This document shows positions 32,428 to 39,675 of a DNA stretch of 63,292 bases, piece by piece. The notes under the pieces were generated by a model. That model was not told where the DNA came from, made no database searches, and saw only the letters and a list, made by a program, of their open reading frames with translations. How positions within the stretch are numbered: position 1 is the first letter of the stretch; the number at the start of each line of letters is the position of its first letter. The stretch is from NCBI RefSeq assembly GCF_023333595.1, contig NZ_JAIQZM010000034.1, forward strand, positions 1 through 63,292. The letters run 5' to 3'. The stretch is from Argonema galeatum A003/A1. GTDB taxonomy: Bacteria; Cyanobacteriota; Cyanobacteriia; Cyanobacteriales; Aerosakkonemataceae. The position numbers and the translations under genes were made by a program.

Positions 32428-33318
32428 ATGAAGCTTTCCCAGCTTCGTGCTTTAGTTGCGGTGGCAGACTACGGCAATTTCAGCGAAGCAGCACTGCACA
32501 TGGAGATATCCCAGTCGGCAGTCAGTCATGCGATCGCTTCTCTGGAGGAAGATTTGGGCGTGGTATTGCTTTCTAGGGGGCGTCACGGGGCGCATCTCAC
32601 CCCTGTAGGGGAGCGGATCACGGCTCATGCACGTCAAATGCAGCGGCTTTTGGAGGCGATTCGGAAAGAAGCGAACTTAGAAAAAGGCTTAGAAGGCGGC
32701 ATTGTGAGGATTGCCTCCTTTCGCAGCGTGGCGACTCATATCTTACCAACTGCGATCGCGCGATTTCGCCAAAGCTTCCCCAATATCACCGTCACTATTA
32801 CAGAGAATGACGCTTTCACAAATATCGAACAAGCTTTGCGCGAAGGTTATGCCGACATTGGTTTCACCTATCTACCTGCAAGCGATGAATTTGAAACTTG
32901 GGAAATCCTGCGGGATGATTACATTTTGCTTTTACCACCAACAACTCACCTGAGAAATGCCCAGATTAGTTGGAAAGAATTAGCCACCTATCCACTGATC
33001 GTGAGTTGTTTGACTCCCTGCAATGAATGGATTCGCAAATGTTTGTCGAGCGCGGAATTTCCTCTCAACATTGCTTATGAAATAAAGGAAGATTCCACGA
33101 TCGTCAGCATGGTTTTGCAAGGTTTGGGGGCGGCTATTCTGCCTCGTCTTGCAGCCGAACCCGTACCGCCACAAGTGCAGGTGTGCAGTTTGCCATCTCA
33201 TCTAGAAAGGGTAATTGGCGTAGCAGTTTTGGCAAATGCACTTCATGCTCCAGCGGTTTATGCGTTTCTCGATGCGATTAGGAATACGGGAAGATTTGCT
33301 GTGAGAACGGCAGTTTGA
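32428..33318 (+). CDS. LysR family transcriptional regulator
   Basis: A 296-residue LysR protein. Residues 1-60 form the winged HTH (LRALVAVADYGNFSEAALHMEISQSAVSHAIASLEEDLG) and residues about 88-290 the periplasmic-binding-like effector domain. The start at 32428 follows AGGAGGG. The inducer and targets are unknown; the divergent small gene at 31959-32243 is the most likely neighbour target. Confidence 0.92.
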   Translation: MKLSQLRALVAVADYGNFSEAALHMEISQSAVSHAIASLEEDLGVVLLSRGRHGAHLTPVGERITAHARQMQRLLEAIRKEANLEKGLEGGIVRIASFRSVATHILPTAIARFRQSFPNITVTITENDAFTNIEQALREGYADIGFTYLPASDEFETWEILRDDYILLLPPTTHLRNAQISWKELATYPLIVSCLTPCNEWIRKCLSSAEFPLNIAYEIKEDSTIVSMVLQGLGAAILPRLAAEPVPPQVQVCSLPSHLERVIGVAVLANALHAPAVYAFLDAIRNTGRFAVRTAV

Positions 33319-33449
33319 TTTAAGGATAACGTATGAGGAATATACTATAATATTAATCGTTGTAATTTTAGCAAAAACTTTGCCTAAAGCAACAGCCTTG
33401 CTCGGTGATTGTTAGTCAAATGTAAGTAGCGCTGGGTTAGATATAGAAT

Positions 33450-33905
33450 ATGAGAAGCGCTTTAGATATCGCTCGTTACTTTTTGTGCCGCGTCGATCGA
33501 GATGCGGGTGATACAATCTCGCCTCTGAAGCTTCAAAAGCTTGTATATTACGCCCAAGCTTGGAGTTTGGTATTGCGAGATAAACCACTTTTTTATGAAG
33601 ATATTCAGGCTTGGGTTCATGGGCCTGCGATATATGAAGTCTGGGATGCTTATAGAGATTACCGATATGGAGCTATTCCAGAATCGGAAGAGGAATTACC
33701 GGAATTTGAAGACGATGAAATAGAAGTTCTTGAGGAAGTTTGGACTGCTTATGGGGAACTGAGTGCGAAGCGACTTGAAGATTTGACACATTCAGAAGAA
33801 CCTTGGATTAATGCTCGTAAGGGTTTAGATCCCGCCGAAAAATCATCAAATGTTATTTCCCATGAGGATATGAAAGCTTATTACGCCTCTTTTTTGGAGG
33901 AGTAG
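33450..33905 (+). CDS. Panacea domain (DUF4065/SocA-like) antitoxin
   Basis: A 151-residue protein with the Panacea core: ALDIARYFLCRVDRDAGDTISPLKLQKLVYYAQAW, then QAWVHGPAIYEVWDAYR. Panacea proteins neutralise a wide range of unrelated toxins encoded next to them. Here the stop overlaps by one base the GTG of a 146-residue partner. A truncated second copy lies at 27551-27736. Confidence 0.88.
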   Translation: MRSALDIARYFLCRVDRDAGDTISPLKLQKLVYYAQAWSLVLRDKPLFYEDIQAWVHGPAIYEVWDAYRDYRYGAIPESEEELPEFEDDEIEVLEEVWTAYGELSAKRLEDLTHSEEPWINARKGLDPAEKSSNVISHEDMKAYYASFLEE

Positions 33906-34345
33906 TGGGAAAGTCTAAGATTAAAAAGCCTTCCGGCGGAAGTTCCTCACGCCGAATACCTGAATCAGCTTTAACTCATCCAACAGGTTCGGAGAACGCA
34001 GACGAACAACACCCCAGCTTTAGGTTTGAGCATACTGATGAAAATCGCTGGCTTTTATCGAATTGGCAACCATCAGAAATTGATGATTTGATCCGGGCAT
34101 TTCAAAAAATTGAGAGATATACATGGGCGCAAATAAAAAGCCAAGGGTCAAAACAACGTGGTGGTTCTGTAGGTTGCGGATACAAGCTAATTACCAATCA
34201 TCCAAAGCTACCTGAAAGTGTTAGTGATGATGTGAAACTTTCGGAAATGCGAGTTGATGAAAGAAAGCGTATTTTTGGTTTTCGCGTCGGTTCAGTTTAC
34301 TACATCGTGTGGTTTGACCGAGATCATAGCGTTTGTCCAGAGTGA
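33905..34345 (+). CDS. Toxin-like partner of Panacea antitoxin, copy 2
   Basis: A 146-residue protein translated from GTG overlapping the antitoxin stop (TAGTG). It has a polar, disordered N-terminus (SSSRRIPESALTHPTGSEN) and a compact C-terminal core (GYKLITNHPKLPE, RIFGFRVGSVYYIVWFDRDH) that looks RelE-like. About 90 percent of residues match the copy at 27736-28176. Toxicity is inferred from the Panacea context only. Confidence 0.68.
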   Translation: MGKSKIKKPSGGSSSRRIPESALTHPTGSENADEQHPSFRFEHTDENRWLLSNWQPSEIDDLIRAFQKIERYTWAQIKSQGSKQRGGSVGCGYKLITNHPKLPESVSDDVKLSEMRVDERKRIFGFRVGSVYYIVWFDRDHSVCPE

Positions 34346-34433
34346 TAAACGCTCGTAAATAGCTTCTTTTGGCGGCTCGCGATCGATAATCTCCTATTGG
34401 GAAGCGTAAAGAATTTCAGCGAGCAAAAGATTA

Positions 34434-34949
34434 TTATACTTCATCAAAGTATGTTGGATATCTCACAATCCCGCTAACATTTTTCAACGCATCGGGCATA
34501 AGTTCAAACACCATAAACGCTTCATCGGGAACTGGGAAGGGTGCCTGCATGCCGAATTTACTCGCTGTTTGGAAACCAAAACGGCGATAATATTGCGGAT
34601 GCCCAAGAACTACAACAATACTATGGCCTAAGTTACGGCATTTAGACAAACCCACTTGCACCAGTTGGGTGCCAATAGCTTGACGCTGACGCGCAGGTGT
34701 CACAGCTAAGGGTGCGAGTGCTCCCGCGCCACTTATCTGTTCTTGTGCTTCAATTGTAATAGGGCTAAACAAAATATGACCCACGACATTCCCATCCTCT
34801 TTTGCCACGATGGAGAGTTCGGGAATAAAATTGGGGGAGTTGCGGATAGCTTCCACCAGTTGGGCTTCATTTGTTTGACCAAAAGCAGCTGTTACTACTT
34901 CCCGAATGGTGGCTATATCATCTTCTGTTTCGCTAGAAAAAGTCAGCAT
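34434..34949 (-). CDS. GNAT family N-acetyltransferase (YhbS-like)
   Basis: A 171-residue acetyltransferase: HILFSPITIE strand, LAPLAVTPARQRQAIGTQLVQVGL with the acetyl-CoA-binding loop and VVLGHPQYYRRFGFQTASKFG, which is typical of the YhbS subgroup. The substrate is unknown. It is transcribed away from the DUF1648 gene 40 bases away. Confidence 0.88.
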   Translation of the reverse strand: MLTFSSETEDDIATIREVVTAAFGQTNEAQLVEAIRNSPNFIPELSIVAKEDGNVVGHILFSPITIEAQEQISGAGALAPLAVTPARQRQAIGTQLVQVGLSKCRNLGHSIVVVLGHPQYYRRFGFQTASKFGMQAPFPVPDEAFMVFELMPDALKNVSGIVRYPTYFDEV

Positions 34950-34989
34950 AAGATTATTGTTGCCTAAATCTAATTATTGGAGCTAAAAT

Positions 34990-35487
34990 ATGACTTCGCG
35001 ACCTGTTTTGAATATTCCCCGCTCTACCTTAGATACAGCAATAGAAATCGCCGCTGTAGCAGGCATTCTCTTAACCATTATACTCCTCATCACTAAGTGG
35101 GATACTTTACCTGATGTTATTCCCATCCATTTTGATATTTCAGGCAAGCCAGATTCCACAGGCAGCAAACTGACTATATTACTATTTCCGGCGATCGGCA
35201 TATTGATTTATGCGATGCTGACAGTAATAAATCGCTTTCCCCATACGTTTAATTATCCTTGGCCAATTACAGAAGCGAATGCTTACAGGCAATATCAGAT
35301 GGCTGTGGGTTTAATGAGATGGCTGAAACTGGAACTTGTCTGGCAATTTGCTTTTATAGAATGGCAAATTATTCTGGCAGCGTCAGGAAAAGCGTTGGGA
35401 TTAAATGTGGCGTTTTTGTCGATAATACTCTTGGTTGTGTTTGGCACTGTGGGGTATTATCTTTGGCAAGCATATCAGAGCCGTTAA
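34990..35487 (+). CDS. DUF1648 domain membrane protein
   Basis: A 165-residue membrane protein with about four hydrophobic segments. The DUF1648 signature sits between TM1 and TM2: LPDVIPIHFDISGKPD. Such domains occur in SdpI-like immunity proteins and in stand-alone membrane proteins. No SdpC-like toxin is nearby, so the function stays open. Confidence 0.8.
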   Translation: MTSRPVLNIPRSTLDTAIEIAAVAGILLTIILLITKWDTLPDVIPIHFDISGKPDSTGSKLTILLFPAIGILIYAMLTVINRFPHTFNYPWPITEANAYRQYQMAVGLMRWLKLELVWQFAFIEWQIILAASGKALGLNVAFLSIILLVVFGTVGYYLWQAYQSR

Positions 35488-35842
35488 GTTTTGAGGCTGG
35501 CAGTTTAAGTGCGGACGGTAGAACCCCACCCCCCAACCCCCTCCCCGTTGACGAGGAGGGGGGCAAGAGTATTATCCCAAACTAAACGGGCAACACCGCC
35601 CAAGGCTACCAAAACTCCCAAAATAGCTCTGAACGCTAAACGACAACAACGTACCAAATCCAGAAATTTTACGTTTTGTTACATAGCTTCTTTTTAGATT
35701 GGGGATATACTTAGTTAATCATCCTGATGGAACAGAAGGAAAATCTACTTGAGTTAGATGCCATTTGGTAAACCAGGCGACCATACTTTTTCTAAAACTT
35801 AGCTTTACTTACAAAAAGAGAAGACTGATTTAGGAGTTGGGT
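35488..35842. other. Intergenic region with C/G-rich hairpin repeat
   Basis: Positions about 35522-35564 (ACCCCACCCCCCAACCCCC then GTTGACGAGGAGGGGGG) form a hairpin repeat of the same family as those at 43963 and 44180. The rest is AT-rich with no credible gene. The promoter of the small gene at 35843 is presumably in the last 100 bases. Confidence 0.6.
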
Positions 35843-36193
35843 ATGAAATACAGCTTTGACCTCCTGGGAGTATCTCCAGTTTTGTACTTTTTTAATCAGC
35901 AACAGCAGATCCAGCAGCAAAAACCACAGAATGGTGTAGAATACGTGGGAGCCTATAAATGCACCCTGGATGCTTTACTAGAATCTGTCGAACCTGTGCC
36001 TCCAATGCGAGGTTGGGATTCGGATCGAGTTGTGGATACCGTGATTAACTTCTGGATGAACAACTCCGAGAGCATCCAGTATTGGAAAGAACGATTGCAG
36101 GATGCCGGAAGCGAAAATCTTTTGGTGGCACGAGTTGGCGATATCGAATCATTACAGGCTGAATTTGAATCCCTGTTAGGGAAGAACAGTTAA
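35843..36193 (+). CDS. Hypothetical protein with poly-Gln stretch
   Basis: A 116-residue protein beginning MKYSFDLLGVSPVLYFFNQQQQIQQQKPQNG. After the Gln-rich stretch it is acidic and helical (RGWDSDRVVDTVINFWMNNSES). It looks like a conserved cyanobacterial protein of unknown role. ATG 35843 is preferred over TTG 35837. Confidence 0.65.
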   Translation: MKYSFDLLGVSPVLYFFNQQQQIQQQKPQNGVEYVGAYKCTLDALLESVEPVPPMRGWDSDRVVDTVINFWMNNSESIQYWKERLQDAGSENLLVARVGDIESLQAEFESLLGKNS

Positions 36194-36225
36194 AGAATTC
36201 CTAGAGCTAGGATTCAGTCATCTCC

Positions 36226-36291
36226 AAAACCCGGTTTCTGTCGCTCTATCAACTGATATTTCGTTAGCTTAATTCAAAGAAACCGGGTTTT
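36226..36291. terminator. Hairpin (AAAACCCGGTTTCT inverted repeat)
   Basis: Arms 36226-36239 and 36278-36291 match exactly around a 38-base loop. It lies between the convergent ends of the Gln-rich gene and gluconokinase and may terminate either. It is related to the repeat at 7183-7215. Confidence 0.6.
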
Positions 36292-36346
36292 TAGTCCCTA
36301 TCTCTCAGACTGAATCGGTGTTCTAGCAGAGGAGTATAGCTTTACT

Positions 36347-36832
36347 TCATATACCAAGAGTTGTTATAATCTGCTGCACGATCGCATCTGGCGGCTGGGC
36401 CGCATCTACAAAAATAGCCGATTCAGGTTCCTCAAGGGTGTCAAACTGGCTTTGCAGCAACTCTTTACTCATGAAGTGGTGCTGACGTATTGCCAGCCGC
36501 TTCTGGATGAGTTCAAAGCTTCCCTTAAGGTAAACCAGCCGTATTCGTTCGGGGTCAAAGTAAAGCATCTCGCGATAAGAAGATTTTAGGGCAGAACACG
36601 CCAGTATCATGTCGCGTTCTTCTCGCAGCCATTGAGCTTGAGCCGACTGCATTGCCAAAAGCCACGGTATCCTATCCGCATCGGTGAGGGGAATGCCTTT
36701 GCTCATCTTTTCAACGTTCGCTGGCGAGTGGAACGAATCGGCGTCGCTAAACTGCCAATTCAGTGCCGACGCCAGCATCATTCCAACGGTAGATTTTCCG
36801 GAACCGCTAACCCCCATAACGATAACGATCAT
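36347..36832 (-). CDS. Gluconokinase
   Basis: A 161-residue P-loop kinase of the GntK/IdnK family: GVSGSGKST at residues 7-15, DADSFHSPANVEKMSKGIPLTDADR, and CSALKSSYR. It phosphorylates gluconate to 6-phosphogluconate for the oxidative pentose phosphate pathway. Length and motifs are complete. No gluconate transporter is adjacent. Confidence 0.93.
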   Translation of the reverse strand: MIVIVMGVSGSGKSTVGMMLASALNWQFSDADSFHSPANVEKMSKGIPLTDADRIPWLLAMQSAQAQWLREERDMILACSALKSSYREMLYFDPERIRLVYLKGSFELIQKRLAIRQHHFMSKELLQSQFDTLEEPESAIFVDAAQPPDAIVQQIITTLGI

Positions 36833-37021
36833 CTTGCCACCATTGAGTGTTTTTAGCTATGAATAGTTCAGCTTAATCCTGCTTAACACAGTCGCCTCTT
36901 ACTTAAGCAAGAAAAATTCTGTTTCCCACAATTGTTAAGATTCTGCCTTAAGAGCTAAGAACGGGTTTAAAGTAGTAGATAAAATTAGTTAAGGCCGTAC
37001 ATAATAAAGGGAGTTTACCAA

Positions 37022-37255
37022 ATGTCCAGAGAAAGCGCCGATCTATTTTTAGAAGCTGCTACTCAAGACTCGATTTTACGAGAAAAGTTGAAAATAGCAG
37101 GCAATCCGGAGGAATTCGTAAAAATTGCTGAGGCTTTGGGCTACAGTTTTTCAACTCAGGAGTTAAAGTCTGTAGTTAAAGAAAATAGCGAACAGGTGAC
37201 GCTGAGAAGAAAAACAGGCGTTTGGCCTTGGCTGCGGCAGGTCACCTGGGTTTGA
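37022..37255 (+). CDS. Nif11-like leader peptide family protein
   Basis: A 77-residue protein with a Nif11 N-terminal helix domain (SRESADLFLEAATQDSILREKLKIAGNPEEFVKIAEALGYSFSTQEL) and a short tail ending GVWPWLRQVTWV. Nif11 domains act as leaders of ribosomal natural products, but the tail here has no Cys, Ser/Thr cluster or Gly-Gly cleavage site, and no modifying enzyme or transporter is near. It may be a stand-alone Nif11 protein rather than a precursor. Confidence 0.8.
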   Translation: MSRESADLFLEAATQDSILREKLKIAGNPEEFVKIAEALGYSFSTQELKSVVKENSEQVTLRRKTGVWPWLRQVTWV

Positions 37256-37317
37256 TCCGCTCCGCTTATTACCCCCTTTAGCTACCTAAATTCGGGGGGT
37301 CGGGGTATTTTCAAGGA

Positions 37318-37713
37318 TCAAGTTTCGTTATTGTCGGAAAAACGGATAATGTCATCTTCCCCAAGGTATTCTCCATTTTGCACTTCAATCATTACTAGGG
37401 GAATCACCCCTGGATTTTCGACCCGGTGAGGCGTAGACAGGGGAACGTAGGTAGACTCTTTTTGCTTGAGCAGTGTTTCCTTACCATCGCAGATGACTTT
37501 GGCTGTCCCAGAGACGACAATCCAGTGTTCGCTGCGATGATAGTGCATTTGAGTACTGATGTGATGACCCGGTTTTACCTCAATGCGGTTAATCCTGTAG
37601 CGTTCCGCTTCTTCTAATAGTGTGACTGTTCCCCAGTGTCGGATGCGAGTTTTAGCAGGCTCCGAAGTCAAGGTGATGGTATTAGCTTGTTCGTCATTTT
37701 GGTTTTCAGGCAT
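37318..37713 (-). CDS. Cupin protein, mannose-6-phosphate isomerase C-terminal type
   Basis: A 131-residue single cupin matching the C-terminal isomerase domain of mannose-1-phosphate guanylyltransferase fusions: RHWGTVTLLEE, PGHHISTQMHYHRSEHWIVVSGTAKV with metal-binding histidines and STPHRVENPG. It likely interconverts mannose 6-phosphate and fructose 6-phosphate as a stand-alone enzyme. It lies 16 bases downstream of the SemiSWEET gene on the same strand. Confidence 0.85.
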   Translation of the reverse strand: MPENQNDEQANTITLTSEPAKTRIRHWGTVTLLEEAERYRINRIEVKPGHHISTQMHYHRSEHWIVVSGTAKVICDGKETLLKQKESTYVPLSTPHRVENPGVIPLVMIEVQNGEYLGEDDIIRFSDNNET

Positions 37714-37729
37714 AGCAGTCTCCTCAAAT

Positions 37730-37984
37730 TCACTTGTACTTTGTTTTTAGGACAATAATTATTAAGTTCAAGGCGAAGGTGAACAGGTTGGCGAGAATAA
37801 CGGGCAAATCATTTTTGGCAATTCCATAAAGTAACCACAGAAACACGCCTAGACTGAAAGTAATTAGCATTCCAAACGAGAAATCTTTAGCTGACTGGGA
37901 TTTCCAGGTCTTAATTATTTGCGGCAAAAACGCGATCGTTGTTAATGTACCCGCTACTAGCCCCAAAATAGTCAAAAAATCCAT
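37730..37984 (-). CDS. SemiSWEET family sugar transporter
   Basis: An 84-residue protein with three membrane helices and the PQ-loop motif (TIAFLPQIIKTWKSQSAKDFS). SemiSWEETs dimerise to form a passive sugar channel. The gene sits between a cupin sugar isomerase and a VOC gene on the same strand, suggesting a small sugar-handling operon with 16-18 base gaps. Confidence 0.9.
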   Translation of the reverse strand: MDFLTILGLVAGTLTTIAFLPQIIKTWKSQSAKDFSFGMLITFSLGVFLWLLYGIAKNDLPVILANLFTFALNLIIIVLKTKYK

Positions 37985-38002
37985 ACTTATTTATATTTAG
38001 TT

Positions 38003-38401
38003 CTAATGCTGCGGTTGGTGGCAGATTGCTTCGATGTTATAGCCGTCTGGGTCTAGAACAAAAGCTGCATAATAATTTGGGTGGTATTGGGGCCGCAAAC
38101 CGGGCTTGCCATTGTCGGTTGCGCCATCTGCCATAGCCACCCTATAAAAGGCATCCACGGCTGTTCGCGTCGTCGCCTGGAAAGCAATGTGGAAGCCTGC
38201 TGAAGGTGTAATGGCTGTGGTTAGCTGCTCTTGACGACCGATCCAAAAGATGGGCTGATCGCTTGGGCCGTAGGCTGCCACCTTTTTAGTGGCCAAGTTC
38301 ATAGCCATGCAGCGCTTGAAGCCAAGTTCTGCCAGTACGGTATCGTAAAAAGCTAGACTGCGGGCAAAGTCTGACACGCCGATGGAAAGATGGTCAATCA
38401 T
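38003..38401 (-). CDS. VOC family protein (glyoxalase/bleomycin-resistance fold)
   Basis: A 132-residue VOC protein: MIDHLSIGVSDFARSLAFYD, GFHIAFQA and the closing FVLDPDGYNIEAICH. It carries the His and Glu positions of the metal site. The substrate is not evident. It is the first gene of the minus-strand unit that continues into SemiSWEET and the cupin isomerase. Confidence 0.88.
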   Translation of the reverse strand: MIDHLSIGVSDFARSLAFYDTVLAELGFKRCMAMNLATKKVAAYGPSDQPIFWIGRQEQLTTAITPSAGFHIAFQATTRTAVDAFYRVAMADGATDNGKPGLRPQYHPNYYAAFVLDPDGYNIEAICHQPQH

Positions 38402-38508
38402 GTTAATATTTGCTGTCCGTTTGGTACTGCGTTGCTGCGATCGAATCCCAACTCAACACTAACTCAGACTTGGATTTTGAGCATTTCCTTTGATTGTGTT
38501 ATCTACCC

Positions 38509-39381
38509 ATGTCTAAATTTTTACCAGTAGTTTACCATACTTTATTTACAGCCGCAACGATTGTGGGACTGTGGATGGGCGCAACTAAAAACAGCAGCGC
38601 CGAGAATTTGGTTACCGTAAAATCGAGTAATTTTGACACGCATCAACTTTCGTCTTCGGCTCTTGAGGCAGGCTTTAGCGTATCCCAGGCTACTGATAGC
38701 TTAACACCAAGTCTGATTAACGGACGTGCGATCGCAGTCATCGGTCAAGGTCAAGCAACCGCACCAGCAGACACAGCACGTCTTGAATTTCGCTTCGCCA
38801 GTCGCGCACCCGCCGAGCCACCACCGCCAGCAGCAACAGAAACACCCGCAGAGGAAACTGCTTCTCTACCGGGAGAGGAACTCCTCAAGCCTGTAGTTGA
38901 CGCCCTGGTTGCCATTAAAGTACCAAAGGATAACATCACAATTGAAACCAGTTCTTTAGAAAATCCCAAGCTGCTGGTGAAGCTCGACAAGCCAACTCGC
39001 GAACGAGTGCAAGAAGTTGTCAAGGTGGCCAGTTCTGCCCTTCAAGGGGGTGACGCTCTGTTTATCCAGGGTATCGGCGCAGAGTATGCGGTGAATAACT
39101 GTCAGCCACTGGAGAGTACCGCTCGTCGTGCTGCTTTGAAAGATGCTCAAAATCAGGTTAGAGGTATTGCGTCGGAAATGGGTGTGGAAGTTGGAGAACT
39201 TCTGTTGGTGACAGTTTATCCGATCGTCAGTCCTGCATCTGTCTCTGCTTGCGGCTCGAAGGTTGCTGTACCAACCTCCCCCTTTGCTGCATTAAGTGAA
39301 AATACACCGCCTTATAATCCTTCCGCTCCAACTGAGGTGCAGGTGAGGAGTCAAGTCAGCGTCACTTATGCCATTAAATAG
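38509..39381 (+). CDS. SIMPL domain (DUF541) exported protein
   Basis: A 290-residue protein with an N-terminal signal/anchor (LPVVYHTLFTAATIVGLWMG). The SIMPL core begins AVIGQGQATAPADTARLEFRF; a Pro/Ala/Glu-rich insertion (EPPPPAATETPAEE) follows, then ARRAALKDAQNQVRGIASEMGVEVGELLLV. The family forms periplasmic ring-like assemblies of uncertain function. ATG 38509 is preferred over 38494. Confidence 0.82.
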   Translation: MSKFLPVVYHTLFTAATIVGLWMGATKNSSAENLVTVKSSNFDTHQLSSSALEAGFSVSQATDSLTPSLINGRAIAVIGQGQATAPADTARLEFRFASRAPAEPPPPAATETPAEETASLPGEELLKPVVDALVAIKVPKDNITIETSSLENPKLLVKLDKPTRERVQEVVKVASSALQGGDALFIQGIGAEYAVNNCQPLESTARRAALKDAQNQVRGIASEMGVEVGELLLVTVYPIVSPASVSACGSKVAVPTSPFAALSENTPPYNPSAPTEVQVRSQVSVTYAIK

Positions 39382-39384
39382 GGG

Positions 39385-39520
39385 CTAGGGAAGTCACTCA
39401 TTCAAAAGTCAAAAGAAAGAAGAAGAGGCTAGGGGCTAGGGCGTGGGGGAGTGGGGCTAGGGGAAGAAGGGGAAGAATCCTTCTTTTGACTTTTGACTTT
39501 TGAATGAGTGACTTCCCTAG
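39385..39520. repeat. Long inverted repeat around a G-rich core
   Basis: CTAGGGAAGTCACTCATTCAAAAGTCAAAA (from 39385) is matched exactly by its complement at 39491-39520, around a core of GGGGCTAGGG-like words. The structure starts four bases after the SIMPL gene stop. The remaining DNA to 39675 shows no gene and should hold the dynamin promoter. Confidence 0.8.
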
Positions 39521-39675
39521 TTAGATCTAGGCAGTGATGAGGTGCTGAAGTTACAGTTGTAGAGACTTGGGTGAGAGTAGGGATACGTGCTTGGGTGGAT
39601 GACGCGATCGCACTCTATATCCTAGCCGTTGCTCTGCCCGATCGCTAAGTCGATCGTTTAATCAGGTAATAAATT

